Source of the DNA: an uncultured Collinsella sp.
GTDB lineage: Bacteria; Actinomycetota; Coriobacteriia; Coriobacteriales; Coriobacteriaceae
Length of the DNA: 9,713 nucleotides
Direction of reading: 5' to 3'
NCBI GenBank assembly: GCA_934655835.1
Contig: CAKUHM010000040.1
Location: 1 to 9,713, forward strand
In this document: piece by piece, positions 1-7,243 of the stretch
Layout of the letters: each line of letters begins with the position of its first letter
Position numbering within the stretch: position 1 is the stretch's first letter
Program-made: the position numbers and the translations under genes
The notes under the pieces: model-generated
What the model was told of the DNA's origin: nothing
Database searches by the model: none
The model's input: the letters and a program-made list of their open reading frames with translations, nothing else

Positions 1-54
1 CCCGAGCATCGCGAGGCCCGTACCATTCCCCTCCCCGACTTCCTCATCAAGTAG
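1..54 (+). CDS. C-terminal end of a convergent gene, product unknown (partial)
   Basis: Frame 1 is open from the left edge to a TAG at 52-54 and encodes 17 residues ending in IPLPDFLIK. The codons (CGC, GCC, CTC, ATC, AAG) match the preferred codons of the other genes here. The stop lies 18 bases before the hairpin at 73-104, so a plus-strand gene ending here and sharing that terminator with divIVA is the simplest reading. Too little protein is visible to name a function. The stretch could also be non-coding, because 17 open codons can occur by chance in GC-rich DNA. Confidence 0.45.
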   Translation, partial: PEHREARTIPLPDFLIK

Positions 55-72
55 TTTTTTGGGACATGCAAT

Positions 73-104
73 AAAAAAGGACCCGCAACTTGCGGGTCCT
101 TTTT
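73..104. terminator. Bidirectional Rho-independent terminator between convergent genes
   Basis: Perfect 10-base arms GGACCCGCAA (79-88) and TTGCGGGTCC (90-99) are flanked by six A (73-78) and five T (100-104). Each strand therefore shows a GC-rich hairpin followed by a U run. On the minus strand it lies about 20 bases after the divIVA stop, and on the plus strand 18 bases after the stop at 52-54. It probably ends transcription from both sides. Confidence 0.85.
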
Positions 105-124
105 CGACTGATTGTAATCCGGCG

Positions 125-799
125 TTAGTCCAAGTCGTCGGCGGCAAAGTTGTCGATCGGGGCGAAGGGATCGGCCACGGGGACAACCGGGTCAGCGACG
201 GGCAGCGGCTCAGCGGGAACAGTCACCGCAGGAGAAGCGGCAGAACCGACCGGCGTGGAGGCCATGAGGTCGGCCGGGAAGGAGTTCTGGGCATCATCCA
301 TGAAGTGCTGGATGAGCTTGAGGTACTCGGCCTTGAACTCCTCGCGGGAAGCCTTGAGACGATCGATTTCCTCGAGCTCGGCCTGCTTCTCGGTCAGAGC
401 CTGGCGGATAACCTCGCGGGCCTTAGCGTCAGCCTCGTTGCGGATACGCTCAGCGTTCTCGTTGGCATCGTTGACGATGGTCTCAGCGGTCTGCTGGGCA
501 GCGATCAGGGCAGCGGAAATCTGGCGCTCCTGGGCAGTGAAGTCGGGGGCGGGGGCAGCCACGGGGGCGGCAGGAACGGCCTGGGCGGTGGCATCCTGAG
601 CTTGGGCAAGCTGAGCCTGCGCATCGGCAAGCTGCTGCTCGGTAGCAGTCAGACGACCCTTAAGGTCGACGATCTTAGCGAGCATAGCGTCAACCTCGGA
701 GGACAGCGTCTCCAAGAAGACGTCGACCTCAGCAGGATCGTAGCCACGCTTGGCCTCAGAGAAAGTCTGAGCCTGGATGTCTGCAGGGGTAATAGCCAT
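125..799 (-). CDS. divIVA: DivIVA/Wag31-family polar growth and septum-site protein
   Basis: This 224-residue protein begins with the DivIVA membrane-binding module: F13, then R18-G19-Y20-D21 and the VDVFL segment at 25-29, matching the family pattern. An Ala/Gln-rich coiled coil (about 30-70) is followed by an Ala/Pro linker (about 70-90). A second, charged coiled coil (about 90-172) then leads to a Pro/Val/Ala-rich tail. DivIVA proteins bind curved membrane at poles and septa and recruit partners; in actinobacteria the homologue Wag31 directs polar wall growth. The ATG follows AAAGGAG with good spacing. It is the last gene of the sepF-yggT-divIVA run and is followed by a strong terminator. 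The classical ylmH gene between ylmG and divIVA is absent. Family assignment is firm; the exact role in this organism is inferred. Confidence 0.93.
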   Translation of the reverse strand: MAITPADIQAQTFSEAKRGYDPAEVDVFLETLSSEVDAMLAKIVDLKGRLTATEQQLADAQAQLAQAQDATAQAVPAAPVAAPAPDFTAQERQISAALIAAQQTAETIVNDANENAERIRNEADAKAREVIRQALTEKQAELEEIDRLKASREEFKAEYLKLIQHFMDDAQNSFPADLMASTPVGSAASPAVTVPAEPLPVADPVVPVADPFAPIDNFAADDLD

Positions 800-860
800 A
801 ACAAGTCTCCTTTTTCATCGCCTCGGCGCTACACGCCCGACGTAAGTTACTAAGTCAGTT

Positions 861-1142
861 CTACACGAGTATACCTATAAGAAGCTGCAGAACCAGCCTC
901 TGCACCAACTGCAACGCAATAATCGCAACGACCGGCGAAAAATCGATACCGCCCATCGGCGGGATGAAACGACGGAACAGGTTGAGCCACGGACCGCACA
1001 CGCTATCAAGCACCGCGGCAATATCCTGAAGCAAACCACCCTGCTTCATGGGAATCCACGTCATAAAGCAGTAGACGACAATGAGCGTGGAATAGAAGTT
1101 GAACAGCGTGTTGACCAGCTGGACGATAGTGTAGATGTTGAT
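861..1142 (-). CDS. yggT: YggT/YlmG family membrane protein with an apparent ATC start
   Basis: From 1142 this reads as 93 residues, the usual YggT length. It has two hydrophobic segments (about 4-28 and 68-92) joined by the family loop, which includes MTWIP, PWLNLFRRFIPP and GGIDFSP. YggT proteins are small membrane proteins of uncertain molecular role, encoded in the division gene cluster of many Gram-positives; a plastid homologue affects nucleoid distribution. No ATG, GTG or TTG occurs in frame between the sepF stop (1164-1166) and the ATG at 1062-1064. Starting at that ATG gives 67 residues and deletes the first membrane helix. GAGGAG at 1149-1154 lies six bases before an ATC at 1140-1142, so ATC is the proposed start. 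Identity is confident; the start is an inference. The end at TAG 861-863 is certain. Confidence 0.88.
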   Translation of the reverse strand: MNIYTIVQLVNTLFNFYSTLIVVYCFMTWIPMKQGGLLQDIAAVLDSVCGPWLNLFRRFIPPMGGIDFSPVVAIIALQLVQRLVLQLLIGILV

Positions 1143-1148
1143 GGGAAT

Positions 1149-1154
1149 CTCCTC
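1149..1154 (-). promoter_or_regulatory. Ribosome binding site that places the yggT start at ATC
   Basis: On the minus strand GAGGAG is followed by ATTCCC and then ATC (1140-1142), a 6-base spacing ideal for initiation at ATC. The only other near-cognate codon, ATT at 1146-1148, touches the motif and is too close. The site lies 9 bases after the sepF stop, so terminating ribosomes could feed it. Confidence 0.6.
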
Positions 1155-1163
1155 GTCTTGTCT

Positions 1164-1886
1164 TTACTTAAGGTAGCCGTCCGCACGAAGCTTCTTGAGA
1201 TCGGAATCTTTGACCTCGCAACCGGCGGGCAGCACCATGAACACGCGGTCGCCTACCTCCTTGACCGTGGCGCCCAGACCGCAGGCAAAGCCGTAAGAGA
1301 AGTCCAAGACGCGCTTGGCAACTTCGGTGCGTACGCCCACAAAAATCAGTGCGACAGGCTGCTTGGTGCGAACGCGGCGCACCACAGTCTCCACGTCGTC
1401 ATAGCTCTCGGGGCGCAGAACATAAGCCGGCAGCTGCGGCGTGGCGTTGATGATATTGCTCGCATAGGCCGAGGCGTCGCTCGGTGCAGGCGCGGGCGCA
1501 GCGGCGGCACGGGCGCGGGTGTTCTCGGCGTAACTCGACGGCGTGTCATAGGCACCAGGACGATAACCGCTCGCAATGCTGTCCTGCGAGCGCGAAGGCG
1601 GGTTATACGTCGTGGCATGGCGGGAGTCATCGCCGACAAGCTGACCGGAGCGCGTATACACGGCAACCGACTCGGCCTCGCCACGACGCGTCTGCCCCAG
1701 CAAGCCATTGCTCGGCTCGTCTTGGGTGTAGAAGCCCTCGCCCGAAGCACCGCTGTAGCCGTTGCCCTGATAACCATCGTCATAGCCGTCATCGTAGCCG
1801 TAGTCGTCGTCCTGGCCATAACCCTGGTCGTAACCCTGCTGGCCGCCCAGGTGCATCTTATTTTTAATCTCGTCAAGGAAGCCCAT
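1164..1886 (-). CDS. sepF: SepF, Z-ring membrane anchor and assembly factor
   Basis: The 240-residue product starts MGFLDEIKNKM, the short amphipathic helix that SepF uses to bind membrane. The conserved C-terminal SepF domain occupies about 154-240, from YVLRPESY through RVLDFSYGF to VFMVLP. SepF binds the FtsZ C-terminal peptide and tethers the Z ring; it does this job in actinobacteria lacking FtsA. Between the two parts is a long low-complexity linker: a Gly-Tyr-Asp-Gln-rich run at about 16-45, then an Ala/Pro-rich stretch at about 125-137. The usual PVIVNL strand appears here as PVALIFVGV, a divergence. The ATG at 1884-1886 has GAGGA about eight bases upstream; the in-frame ATG at 1935-1937 has no such site and would add 17 unrelated residues. 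It lies 60 bases after yggS and just before yggT. Confidence 0.92.
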   Translation of the reverse strand: MGFLDEIKNKMHLGGQQGYDQGYGQDDDYGYDDGYDDGYQGNGYSGASGEGFYTQDEPSNGLLGQTRRGEAESVAVYTRSGQLVGDDSRHATTYNPPSRSQDSIASGYRPGAYDTPSSYAENTRARAAAAPAPAPSDASAYASNIINATPQLPAYVLRPESYDDVETVVRRVRTKQPVALIFVGVRTEVAKRVLDFSYGFACGLGATVKEVGDRVFMVLPAGCEVKDSDLKKLRADGYLK

Positions 1887-1946
1887 GGTTGTGTCCTCTC
1901 GCGGTTTAGTGCAGGCGCCCCGATAATCAGTGCGCACTTCAGAGCC

Positions 1947-2684
1947 TTATTTTACTGCAAACTCCGGGCTAAATACTACCCTGCCCAGGCGAACGAGCGT
2001 AGAGCCCTCCTCAAGGGCAGGCTCAAAGTCCTCGCTCATCCCGCAGGAAAGCTCAGGCAGGTTCAAATCGGGATGCGCCGCCTCCAGCTCATCCCTCAGT
2101 TCACGAAGCCCCGCAAAGGTGCGGCGTGCCACATCCTTATTCCCCCGGGGCGCCATAGTCATAAGCCCCTGCACGCAAATTCCCTCGAGCTCCGCAAGCT
2201 CACCCGCGGCGGCGCGAATCTCATCGGGCGAAAAGCCTCCCTTCGACTCCTCACCACTCACATTGACCTCAATGAGCACGCGCTGGGGGCCGGCGAGCTC
2301 GCCTGCCTCAATCTTGCGGACAGCACGGCTCGAGATCGCCTGTGCCAGATGCAGCGAACCCACCGAGTGAATCAGCTCGGCTGAGCCCAGCACCGCATTG
2401 ATCTTATTGGTCTGCAGGTTGCCGATCATATCGAAGCGCACCTCGGGCAGCTCCGGATGCTCCGCCAGACCCGTAAGCTTGCGAACCAGCTCCTGCGGGC
2501 GGTTCTCGGCAAAATGGCGATACCCCGCCTGGATGGCAGCAACAGTCTCATCGACACCAACGGTCTTGGACACGGCAATGAGGCGCGCGGCGTCGTGGGG
2601 GCGGCCCGCGTGATCGAGCGCCGCATAAAAACGTTCCAGAATCTGCTCGCGGCGAGCGCGCATCAAGTCCAAATAGTTATCCAT
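1947..2684 (-). CDS. yggS: YggS/PROSC family pyridoxal phosphate homeostasis protein (YlmE)
   Basis: The 245-residue protein is a fold-type III PLP-binding alanine-racemase-like barrel without a known enzymatic reaction; the family buffers cellular PLP. K40 in LIAVSK is the expected Schiff-base lysine. Other family blocks follow in order: HFAENRPQEL, FDMIGNLQTNK, VLIEVNVSGEESKGGF, GLMTMAP and the phosphate-binding SCGMSEDF plus GSTLVRLGR. The usual IGHLQ histidine is Asn here. The ATG at 2682-2684 follows GGAGG with nine bases between; the longer in-frame start at 2768 would overlap the hairpin at 2735-2766 and adds non-family residues. In classical division clusters it directly follows pgeF (ylmD), but here the pst genes separate them. 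Confidence 0.93.
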   Translation of the reverse strand: MDNYLDLMRARREQILERFYAALDHAGRPHDAARLIAVSKTVGVDETVAAIQAGYRHFAENRPQELVRKLTGLAEHPELPEVRFDMIGNLQTNKINAVLGSAELIHSVGSLHLAQAISSRAVRKIEAGELAGPQRVLIEVNVSGEESKGGFSPDEIRAAAGELAELEGICVQGLMTMAPRGNKDVARRTFAGLRELRDELEAAHPDLNLPELSCGMSEDFEPALEEGSTLVRLGRVVFSPEFAVK

Positions 2685-2734
2685 TGCTAATCGCCTCCGC
2701 TGACAGCCAAACAAGTAGTCCCATGCTAACGCAA

Positions 2735-2766
2735 GAGCGCGGCCCTGCATGTGCAAGGCCGCGCTC
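2735..2766 (-). terminator. Strong hairpin between phoU and yggS, possible terminator or attenuator
   Basis: Perfect 10-base arms GAGCGCGGCC (2735-2744) and GGCCGCGCTC (2757-2766) enclose a 12-base loop. On the minus strand the sequence after the hairpin is TTGCGTTAGC, only weakly T-rich, so termination may be partial. It starts 38 bases after the phoU stop and ends about 50 bases before yggS. This fits a partial boundary between the pst genes and the division genes. It might instead be an mRNA 3-prime stabiliser. Confidence 0.5.
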
Positions 2767-2803
2767 ACTTAGGTATTTACAATCTTTCGACGAACGGGGC
2801 TAC

Positions 2804-3661
2804 TTACTCCTCGTCGTCCTCGCCATCGTCCTCGTCCTCAAGATGATCGAGCAGGTAGCGAAGACCCTCGCTGACCTCGTTGGCGGGCACCTTGGCAACG
2901 TAGCGCGCGTCGACGGCGGGCCTCATGATAACACCCTCGCCCGAAGGCACGCGCATGCTCTCGAGCTCATCCTCATCAGTGCGGGCAATATCGCCGGCGT
3001 TCATACGCTGACCAGTCAACAGGAAGGTCAGACGGCAAGCGGCATCGATGGAAATCGAAGCGATGCGATCGAGGTAGCGCGAAACCATGATGGCGCGGCG
3101 CAGGTCGTCATAGTTGCTATCGTCGTCCATAAAGTCGCCCGTATCCATACGGTTAAAGGTGCGGAAGAACTTCTCGTAGGCGGCGTGCACCGGCTCGTCC
3201 TCGACGGCCAGGTTGCAGATGATGGACATGTCATTGGTGACGAGCGCAGAAAGCGAAGAGCCCAGCACCTGGTAGACGGCCTCAGCCTCGGCCTCGACCG
3301 TGCCGACAAGCTCCTTGGGCAGCGAGATGTCGGCCTTGATCATATGACGCGTGGCACGGCAGATCTGACGGACCTTATCGGTCATGCGCTGCAGGTTAAA
3401 GTCGACGTAGATGATCGTCTGAAGCAGGCGGAAGTCGGAGGCGACCGGTGACTGCGTGGCGATCAGGTTATAGCAGACGGCCTCCAGGTTGGCGCAGCGC
3501 GCGTCAATCGAAAGCGTGCGCTTCTTGGTCTTGGTGGCGAGCTTGCGGTCGTCGGTCACATAGGCCTTCACGGCATCGTGGAGGGCCAGATCGACGGCCT
3601 CATAGATGCTCAGCATCTCGTGACGGGCCTCGATGAGCTGACGGGAAAACAGTTTGCGCAT
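2804..3661 (-). CDS. phoU: PhoU-family phosphate signalling regulator
   Basis: This 285-residue protein has the two tandem three-helix PhoU repeats, starting with MRKLFSRQLIEARHEM. PhoU proteins connect the PstSCAB transporter to PhoR-type kinase signalling and restrain phosphate uptake. The repeats carry the family LERIGD positions in altered form: LQRMTD at 90-95 and LDRIAS at 197-202. The expected acidic residue is Gln in the first motif, and the final Asp is Ser in the second. Family members are usually about 220-240 residues; this one adds some 60 residues ending in a very acidic tail, DEDDGEDDEE. The ATG follows GGAG with about seven bases between. It sits 92 bases downstream of pstB, an unusually large gap for this operon. 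No PhoR/PhoB pair is in the window. Confidence 0.9.
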   Translation of the reverse strand: MRKLFSRQLIEARHEMLSIYEAVDLALHDAVKAYVTDDRKLATKTKKRTLSIDARCANLEAVCYNLIATQSPVASDFRLLQTIIYVDFNLQRMTDKVRQICRATRHMIKADISLPKELVGTVEAEAEAVYQVLGSSLSALVTNDMSIICNLAVEDEPVHAAYEKFFRTFNRMDTGDFMDDDSNYDDLRRAIMVSRYLDRIASISIDAACRLTFLLTGQRMNAGDIARTDEDELESMRVPSGEGVIMRPAVDARYVAKVPANEVSEGLRYLLDHLEDEDDGEDDEE

Positions 3662-3681
3662 GGTTCACTCCAATCAGTTGG

Positions 3682-3753
3682 GTGCGGTCATGCCGCCCGC
3701 ACAGTGAATACGCACCGGACCAGGTCCGATCGGCTTGGGACTAGTCGCACCGA

Positions 3754-3755
<2 letters not shown>
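3682..3755. repeat. Cluster of inverted repeats in the pstB-phoU spacer
   Basis: Three inverted repeats lie in this short spacer. GTGCGG (3682-3687) pairs with CCGCAC (3697-3702). CGGACC (3716-3721) and GGTCCG (3723-3728) form a perfect 13-base palindrome centred on one base. GATCGG (3728-3733) pairs with CCGATC (3750-3755), which covers part of the pstB stop codon. The last two overlap and could be alternatives. They may set mRNA stability or lower phoU expression relative to pstB; function is inferred. Confidence 0.35.
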
Positions 3756-4557
<802 letters not shown>

Positions 4558-4569
4558 GGGACTCCTTAA

Positions 4570-5475
4570 CTAGCGACGCTTGCGCGACAGGAAGCGCGCA
4601 AACAGGTTGAAGGCCAGAATGATCACCATCAGCAAGAGCGCGGTGCCGTAGGCTGCGTTCATGTTGATGCCGTCGTTTGCAAGCAGGTACAGGTGAACCG
4701 TCATGGGGCGGCCGGAATCGAGCGGCGAAATAGGTAGATTGATGGCCTGGCCCATCGTATAGAGCACGACGGCGGTCTCGCCGATGGCGCGGCCGATGGC
4801 AAGCACGATGCCCGTGGCAATACGGCCAAAGGCAGAAGGAAGCACGATCTTGGAGACGACCTGCCACTTGGTGGCGCCCAGGCCGTACGCGCCCCAACGG
4901 ATATAGCGCGGAACGGCGCGAATGGCCTCTTCGGTGGTGCGCATGACGATGGGAAGCATCAAGAGCGCGAGTGCCAGAGCGGCCGAGACCATCGAAAGGC
5001 CCAGACCCATGGCCTCGACAAACAAGGCGTAGCCAAACAGGCCCATAACGATAGAGGGCACCGAGGCCAAAGCGTCAGCAGCGTAGCGAATGAGCTCGAC
5101 GACCTTGCCCTGCTTGGCGTACTCGGCCAGATAGACGGCTGCCAGCACAGCAATCGGCGTGCAGATAAGCATGGCGAGCGCCGTCACATAGACGGTCGAG
5201 ACGATCGTGGGCCAAATTCCGCCCTCGGCGTTGACGCCCTGGGGCCAACCGAAGATAAAGTCGAGCGAGATATGCGGCAGGCCGTTAATGACCACATATG
5301 CGATGATAGCGACCAGCACCAGCGTGGTGATATAGGCAGCCGCGCGGAATACGCCGAGCATGATCTTGTTGGACAAGTCCTTGTTGATGCGGCCCTTCTT
5401 GCCGTGGGAAAGGGCACGCTTGATGCGCTCGCGCGACGAGGTCGTATCGACCGTCGCGTCAACGGAATCGGACAT
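4570..5475 (-). CDS. pstA: PstA, phosphate ABC transporter permease
   Basis: The 301-residue membrane protein is one of two permease halves of the phosphate importer. A cytoplasmic basic N-terminus (about 1-37) is followed by about six hydrophobic helices, the first at about 38-63. The permease coupling loop is clear as EEAIRAVPRYIRWGAYGLGATKWQ, followed by VLPSAFGRI and the Pst-typical AIGRAIGETA. The C-terminus is basic (RFLSRKRR). The ATG begins three bases after the pstC stop, and the ribosome binding site GAGGGGG overlaps the end of pstC, so translation of the two is closely coupled. Confidence 0.95.
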   Translation of the reverse strand: MSDSVDATVDTTSSRERIKRALSHGKKGRINKDLSNKIMLGVFRAAAYITTLVLVAIIAYVVINGLPHISLDFIFGWPQGVNAEGGIWPTIVSTVYVTALAMLICTPIAVLAAVYLAEYAKQGKVVELIRYAADALASVPSIVMGLFGYALFVEAMGLGLSMVSAALALALLMLPIVMRTTEEAIRAVPRYIRWGAYGLGATKWQVVSKIVLPSAFGRIATGIVLAIGRAIGETAVVLYTMGQAINLPISPLDSGRPMTVHLYLLANDGINMNAAYGTALLLMVIILAFNLFARFLSRKRR

Positions 5476-5478
5476 AGC

Positions 5479-6405
5479 TTACCCCCTCTTTTTCTTGGAA
5501 ATCAGACGGACGACGCCCACCAGCGTGGCGGAGATGATAAACAGGACCACGCCCATGCCGAACAGCGCCGAGCGGTGCAGACCCGAGGAATAGCTCATGT
5601 CGAGCGCGATCTGGCTCGTGAGCGTCGAGATGGGGCTCGCAATGCTGTCGGGAATAACCGGGGCGTTACCCACGACCATGAGCACGGCCATGGTCTCGCC
5701 GATGGCACGGCCCATACCCAGCACGATGGCATCCACGATACCCAGCTTGGCGGCAGGTAGCACGACCTTATAGATGGTCTGCCACTTGGTGGCGCCCATG
5801 GCATACGATGCCTCGCGAATGCCCATGGGAATGGAATTGAGGGCATCGATGGTGAGCGTGGTGATGGTAGGGACGATCATGATGGCAAGCACGAACCACG
5901 CCGTCAGCGCACCAAAACCAAGACCACCGGTCACCTGCGCGATAAACGGACGGATGATGATCATGCCAAAGAAGCCATAGATGATAGAAGGGATGCCGGC
6001 CAACAGGTCAACGGCAGGGCTGATGAGCTTGCGTACGCGCTTGCCGGCGATCTCGACCAGATACACAGCCGTGCCCACGCCCAGGGGCACACCCATGGCG
6101 AGCGCACCGACGGTCACCAGACCCGAGCCGGCAAGCAGCGACACGATGCCGTAGTGGCCCTCAGAGGGCGCCCACGTAAAGCTAAAGAAATCTGCCAGAC
6201 CGATGTCGGTAAAGACGGGCAGCGCCGAGTACGTGGTAAAGACAAAAATCAGGATGACGGTAACAACCGCCAAGAACGCGCAGGCAAAGAAGATCCACTG
6301 CAGCGCCTTCTCCTTGATATAGGTGCTGCGCGATACGAGCGCCAGCTCGCGCTTCTTGGGCGCCTGACCATTCTGCTCAGTCTGGGAGTTTTCCTGTGCT
6401 TCCAT
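5479..6405 (-). CDS. pstC: PstC, phosphate ABC transporter permease
   Basis: The protein is 308 residues from the ATG at 6403-6405 and pairs with PstA to form the transmembrane channel. A polar N-terminus of about 35 residues precedes the first helix (QWIFFACAFLAVV). Family blocks include LADFF, the helix region GIPSIIYGFFGM, the coupling loop SIPMGIREASYAMGATKWQ and GRAIGETMAV. It ends in basic residues KKKRG. An in-frame GTG at 6412-6414 would overlap the pstS stop and add three residues. AAGGGGAG sits about eight bases before the ATG but touches the GTG, so the ATG is preferred. Only one base separates the pstS stop from this ATG, so coupled translation is likely. Confidence 0.95.
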   Translation of the reverse strand: MEAQENSQTEQNGQAPKKRELALVSRSTYIKEKALQWIFFACAFLAVVTVILIFVFTTYSALPVFTDIGLADFFSFTWAPSEGHYGIVSLLAGSGLVTVGALAMGVPLGVGTAVYLVEIAGKRVRKLISPAVDLLAGIPSIIYGFFGMIIIRPFIAQVTGGLGFGALTAWFVLAIMIVPTITTLTIDALNSIPMGIREASYAMGATKWQTIYKVVLPAAKLGIVDAIVLGMGRAIGETMAVLMVVGNAPVIPDSIASPISTLTSQIALDMSYSSGLHRSALFGMGVVLFIISATLVGVVRLISKKKRG

Positions 6406-6406
6406 G

Positions 6407-7243
6407 CTACTCACTCCCCTTCTCGTCGTTGGTGACGGGAATAAAGCCCGCCTCGCGAATCTGCTTGTCCATCTTTTCGGACGTCACGTAGTCGATGTAA
6501 TCCTGCGCCTGCTGCGAAGGCGCACCCTTCACAAAGAAGTAAAGGTCGCGCGAGATGGGATAGCCGCCACTCGCGACCGTCTTCTCGGACGCCTCAACAT
6601 GATTGACCGAGACGGCCTTGACCGAGGTCTTGGCGTTGAGGCTATCGACGAAGCCCAGTGAAATGTAGCCGATAGCCCCGCGCGAACGAGATACCACGTC
6701 GCGCACCTGGCCCGTGCCCGAAAGAACGGCCGAGCGGCGATCGAACGGGGTGCCGTCCATCACGATGGTGCGGAAGGCCTCACGCGTGCCGGACGCCTCG
6801 TCTCGGTTGATGACCTGGATCTTCAGGTCCTCTCCGCCGACTTCCTTCCAGTTGGTGATCTTACCGGCGTAAATATCGCGGAGCTGCTCGGTCGAGAGGT
6901 TATCGACCGGGTTATCGTCGTTCACGATGACCGCGATACCGTCGTGGGCAATGACGATGGGAGTCAGGCCCAGATCCTGTTCGTCGGCATTGAGTCCACG
7001 GGAGGAGCTGGCGATATCGGCCGTGCCAGCGCTGACGGCTTCGATTCCAGCGGAAGAGCCCAAACCGGAAACGAGCACGTCGATGCCGGTCTCCTCCTTA
7101 AAGCCCTCTGCCGCAATCTCGGCGATAGGAAGACAGGTCGTGGAGCCGGCCACGGTAATGGAAGAGGTAGAAGATCCCGAAGAACAGGCGCACAGCGTAA
7201 GCGTAAGCACAGCGGCGCTCAGGACCGATACGATCTTTCTCAT
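6407..7243 (-). CDS. pstS: PstS, phosphate-binding lipoprotein
   Basis: The 278-residue protein has a lipoprotein signal peptide: basic MRK, a hydrophobic core, and the lipobox LCAC with Cys20 as the acylated residue, followed by a Ser-rich linker. The mature part is a phosphate-binding domain with the ligand loop AGSTTC at 32-37 and the RDEASGTRE loop at 147-155, both hallmarks of PstS. In a cell with one membrane it would be tethered outside and deliver phosphate to PstC-PstA. Its ATG overlaps the pgeF TGA by four bases (ATGA, 7240-7243) and has only a weak upstream ribosome site, so translation probably depends on ribosomes finishing pgeF. Confidence 0.96.
   Translation of the reverse strand: MRKIVSVLSAAVLTLTLCACSSGSSTSSITVAGSTTCLPIAEIAAEGFKEETGIDVLVSGLGSSAGIEAVSAGTADIASSSRGLNADEQDLGLTPIVIAHDGIAVIVNDDNPVDNLSTEQLRDIYAGKITNWKEVGGEDLKIQVINRDEASGTREAFRTIVMDGTPFDRRSAVLSGTGQVRDVVSRSRGAIGYISLGFVDSLNAKTSVKAVSVNHVEASEKTVASGGYPISRDLYFFVKGAPSQQAQDYIDYVTSEKMDKQIREAGFIPVTNDEKGSE

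Noticed and set aside
59..853. 264-codon plus-strand open frame opposite divIVA
   Set aside because: Its ATG lies just ahead of the terminator hairpin, which it would translate through, and the product is Gly/Leu/Ser-rich without family features. The minus-strand DivIVA explains the region.
1740..1840. Short-period repeats that might suggest a repeat array
   Set aside because: They are codons for the Tyr/Gly/Asp-rich linker of SepF in frame. They lack the uniform repeat and spacer lengths of a CRISPR array.
1158..2384. 408-codon plus-strand open frame across sepF and yggS
   Set aside because: It spans two confidently identified genes on the other strand and their spacer. The hydrophobic runs arise from the antisense of the Asp/Tyr/Gly repeat in sepF, not from a real membrane protein.
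6406..6414. GTG start for pstC overlapping the pstS stop
   Set aside because: The purine-rich AAGGGGAG touches this GTG, leaving no spacing, whereas it is well placed for the ATG at 6403-6405.
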